A stretch of DNA of 8,998 nucleotides, from NCBI GenBank assembly GCA_023436385.1, contig JAEZJH010000438.1:1-8998 (forward strand), read 5' to 3'. The notes under the pieces were generated by a model that saw nothing but the letters and a program-made list of their open reading frames with translations, ran no database searches and was not told the DNA's origin. How positions within the stretch are numbered: the stretch's first letter is position 1; the number at the start of each line of letters is the position of its first letter. The DNA is from Pseudomonadota bacterium. Lineage in GTDB: Bacteria > Myxococcota > Myxococcia > Myxococcales > Vulgatibacteraceae. The position numbers and the translations under genes were made by a program. Below are positions 7,460 to 8,998 of this stretch, in pieces.

Positions 7460-8129
7460 TCATACTTTACGACGCACCGCCCGAGCGCTTCCCTTCGGCC
7501 CCGGCAGGGTCGTGTCCCACGCCGGAACGCAAGTCCGACTGCAGTCGGACGAGCCTCCGCTGCTGACGTGCGCTACCGCCGGAAGCTGGTTGCGGATCTT
7601 GCTCGGCCCAATGCCCGGCTGTCGCTTCCACTCATCGGGGATCTGGCGGTCGCGCTGCACCTCGAACTCCGACTGCGCGGGACCGCTGGTCGGCGACGGG
7701 ACCTCGCCGGCCGCGGCCCGTTCCACCTTTCGAAGCCACGCGTAGACCGCGAGGCGGCTGCAGGCGTGCTTCGTGGCCGCCCCGCTCACGCCGTCCCGCG
7801 CTGCGTCCTCGACGACCTGCGCGATCTGGTTCGGCATGTAGCGCTTTGCCGGGCGCCGGTTCGGGGTCGAGGAATCCGCCGCCGGCTGCGCGTCGGCGGG
7901 CGGGCTCCCCCGGGCGGCTCGTGCTCCCCGGCTTCTGGTCAGGCGGCGGCGCCTGTTCGCCCTCTCTGGCCCGCCTCGCCGCGGCCGACTCGCGAGCCGG
8001 TGGCGAGGCGCTCCTAGTCGACTTGTCCGGCTTCTTCTTCACACACCGGCACAGGGTGCTGCCCGGCATCCCGTGCTTCGCGGCGGCCTTCGTCAGCCCC
8101 AGTTCCGCCGCGTCCGCGACGGCCGCCTC
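7460..8129 (-). pseudogene. Degraded DDE-type integrase/transposase, N-terminal HTH region only, frameshifted
   Basis: Two pieces in different minus-strand frames together resemble the N-terminal part of an IS3/IS481-like integrase. The first (about 8129-8031) reads A-A-E-L-G-L-T-K-A-A-A-K-H-G-M-P-G-S-T-L, a helix-turn-helix usually followed by a Tyr-Arg-Trp-x-Lys-Lys; here it is C-R-C-V-K-K. After a low-complexity Pro/Ala/Arg linker the frame shifts. The second piece (about 7850-7570) has another HTH, Q-I-A-Q-V-V-E-D-A-A-R-D-G-V-S-G-A-A-T-K, then A-A-A-G-E-V-P-S-P-T-S-G-P and Q-R-D-R-Q-I-P-D-E-W-K-R-Q-P-G-I-G-P-S-K-I-R-N-Q. The last two are the conserved bridge before the catalytic domain in this family, as I recall it. 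Homology ends after I-R-N-Q-L; 31 unrelated residues follow to the stop at 7460. No DDE core, no start codon for the first HTH and no clear terminal repeats are seen, so it is not functional. Confidence 0.65.
7533..7550. repeat. Perfect 18-bp palindrome
   Basis: GTCCGACTGCAGTCGGAC equals its own reverse complement over all 18 bases, with no spacer. It lies about 15 bp past the point where transposase homology fades and about 150 bp upstream of the start of the exported-protein operon. It could be an operator-like site, a REP-type element or an element end; the sequence alone does not decide. Confidence 0.7.
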
Positions 8130-8405
8130 AGGAGCGACGGCACCAGCCCCTCGACCGAAGACACCTGACCGAGTACCGGGCGCAAGAGCTGTGCGTGGAG
8201 AGAGTGCCGAGGGCTGCGGCCTCAAACAGTCCCTGAATATTGTCCCTCTCCCACCCACTTCCTCACCCTCTCCCGCTCCTCCGGACGATCGGTAGCCAGG
8301 CGCCTCGCGGCTCCCCCGGGCTCCGGCCCGCCGGCCGCGCGTGCAAGACAACCCGTGAAAGCGAATCGGACCGTCGCCATCCTCCCCCGTACGGCGGAGG
8401 CAGAC
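8130..8405. other. Non-coding gap between transposase remnant and nicotinamidase-like gene
   Basis: About 275 bp with no credible gene. It contains the only clearly AT-rich spot nearby, GTCCCT-GAATATT-GTCCCT at 8229-8247, followed by a pyrimidine-rich tract (8243-8281) holding two copies of CCCTCTCCC (8244-8252, 8266-8274). The first element may be a leftover end of the decayed transposable element. The promoter of the downstream plus-strand gene should lie in 8290-8395, but no convincing -35/-10 boxes were found there. Confidence 0.6.
8396..8400 (+). promoter_or_regulatory. Shine-Dalgarno site of the nicotinamidase-like gene
   Basis: GGAGG followed by a five-base spacer (CAGAC) and ATG at 8406. 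It marks the start of the gene and supports the plus-strand reading frame over the overlapping minus-strand open frames. Confidence 0.8.
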
Positions 8406-8998
8406 ATGGCGAGGGCCCTCCTCATCCTCGACGTCCAGAACATCTGCCCGGTCGGCGAACGGCGGCCCGTGGGGCTGGCGGTGGGCCAGGGCGAGTACCC
8501 CTCGCGCTCCGGCACGGAGGTCGCCGTGCCGCTCCTCTCCGTGGCGCGGGCGCTCCTCCGTCACGGCGGGCGGGTGTTCGCCGCCCGGGACCCGGGGGAG
8601 GTGGTCTCGTCCCTCTGTGTCCGGGGTACCGAAGGCGCCGCCCTGAACCCCCGTCTTCGGCTGCCGAAACAGACGGTGATGGTCTTCCCCTCGGACGGCC
8701 CGACCCGGGTCCTCGACATGCGCGACCGGCGCGGCCGGACCCTGGCCCGGCTCCTCCGGCGCTTCGACGCCGACGAGGTGCTGGTCGGCGGCCTGAGCAC
8801 CTCCGGCGAGTTCGAGGACGCGGTGGCCGAGCTCTCCGGCGCCGGCCTCCCCACCGCGGCGCTCGCCGACGCGATCTTCGCCCTCGACGCCGGGCCGGGG
8901 GAGAAGCCGTCGATGGCGGGCTTCGCGGCCAGGGGCGCCCGCATCATCAGCACCGGCCAGGCGATCCTCGAGGAGTACGGCTGGCGCGACGAGTACCC
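8406..8998 (+). CDS. Nicotinamidase/isochorismatase-fold protein, probably catalytically inactive; 3' end outside window
   Basis: The open frame runs from the ATG to the right edge (197 codons, no stop seen), with very high GC at third positions and a textbook ribosome binding site. The fold signature is clear. L-L-I-L-D-V-Q-N at 5-12 carries the family's catalytic Asp (D9). R-D at 61-62 fits the 'R-D-W-H-P' region. C-V-R-G-T-E-G-A at 71-78 matches the nicotinamidase 'H-C-V-x-G-T-x-G-A' segment. V-L-V-G-G-L-S-T-S-G-E-F at 125-136 matches the 'G-L-A-T-D-Y-C-V' catalytic loop. A-L-A-D-A at 152-156 fits the following strand. Key residues differ: the catalytic Cys position is Glu135, the His before C71 is Leu70, the His residues expected after D62 are absent, and no Lys-Gly follows the strand at 90-94. 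The protein probably keeps the fold without hydrolase activity and may bind a ligand or be regulatory. The C-terminus seems nearly complete. Confidence 0.78.
   Translation, partial: MARALLILDVQNICPVGERRPVGLAVGQGEYPSRSGTEVAVPLLSVARALLRHGGRVFAARDPGEVVSSLCVRGTEGAALNPRLRLPKQTVMVFPSDGPTRVLDMRDRRGRTLARLLRRFDADEVLVGGLSTSGEFEDAVAELSGAGLPTAALADAIFALDAGPGEKPSMAGFAARGARIISTGQAILEEYGWRDEY

Noticed and set aside
7632..8564. 310-codon minus-strand frame
   Set aside because: It overlaps the nicotinamidase-like gene and its ribosome binding site and is mostly low complexity. Only its central HTH segment is meaningful, and that is assigned to the transposase pseudogene.
8561..8953. 130-codon minus-strand frame opposite the nicotinamidase-like gene
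   Set aside because: Ser/Arg/Pro-rich shadow. The plus strand has a ribosome binding site, family motifs and third-position GC bias.

Overview
The window is GC-rich throughout, with high third-position GC in every real reading frame. It encodes large exported proteins of types (MopE-like metal-binding motifs, ASH/choice-of-anchor-D repeats, secreted beta-propellers) that are characteristic of Myxococcota and related former Deltaproteobacteria. That assignment rests on gene content only; no rRNA or marker gene is present.

Layout. (1) Left edge, + strand, 2-280: the C-terminal part of a short-chain dehydrogenase/reductase (SDR) whose N-terminus lies outside the window. (2) 348-7383, - strand: three consecutive genes for exported proteins, read right to left. 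They are a small secreted TolB-like beta-propeller (6334-7383), a 1058-residue Cys-rich MopE-like/streptogramin-lyase-like propeller lipoprotein (3095-6271), and a 916-residue lipoprotein with six ASH repeats, a PKD-like domain and a YfaP/DUF2135-like C-terminal domain (348-3098). The last two overlap in an ATGA, so they are almost certainly co-transcribed; the first is separated by 62 bp. (3) 7460-8129, - strand: a decayed, frameshifted DDE integrase/transposase remnant that retains two helix-turn-helix segments and the pre-catalytic linker but no catalytic core. A perfect 18-bp palindrome sits just beyond the point where homology fades. (4) 8130-8405: non-coding, with a short AT-rich GTCCCT direct repeat and a pyrimidine-rich tract. 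(5) 8406 to the right edge, + strand: a nicotinamidase/isochorismatase-fold protein with a textbook ribosome binding site, apparently lacking most of the catalytic residues of the family.

How the genes work together. The three-gene block looks like a cell-surface module: two lipoproteins presumably anchored in the outer membrane, plus a periplasmic or secreted propeller. The architectures suggest protein or ligand binding and calcium/metal-stabilised repeats rather than a recognisable metabolic pathway. Its function is unknown and I do not assign one. The SDR and the nicotinamidase-like gene are convergent or divergent to the block and are probably unrelated transcription units. No CRISPR array, tRNA, rRNA, intact mobile element or defence system was seen.
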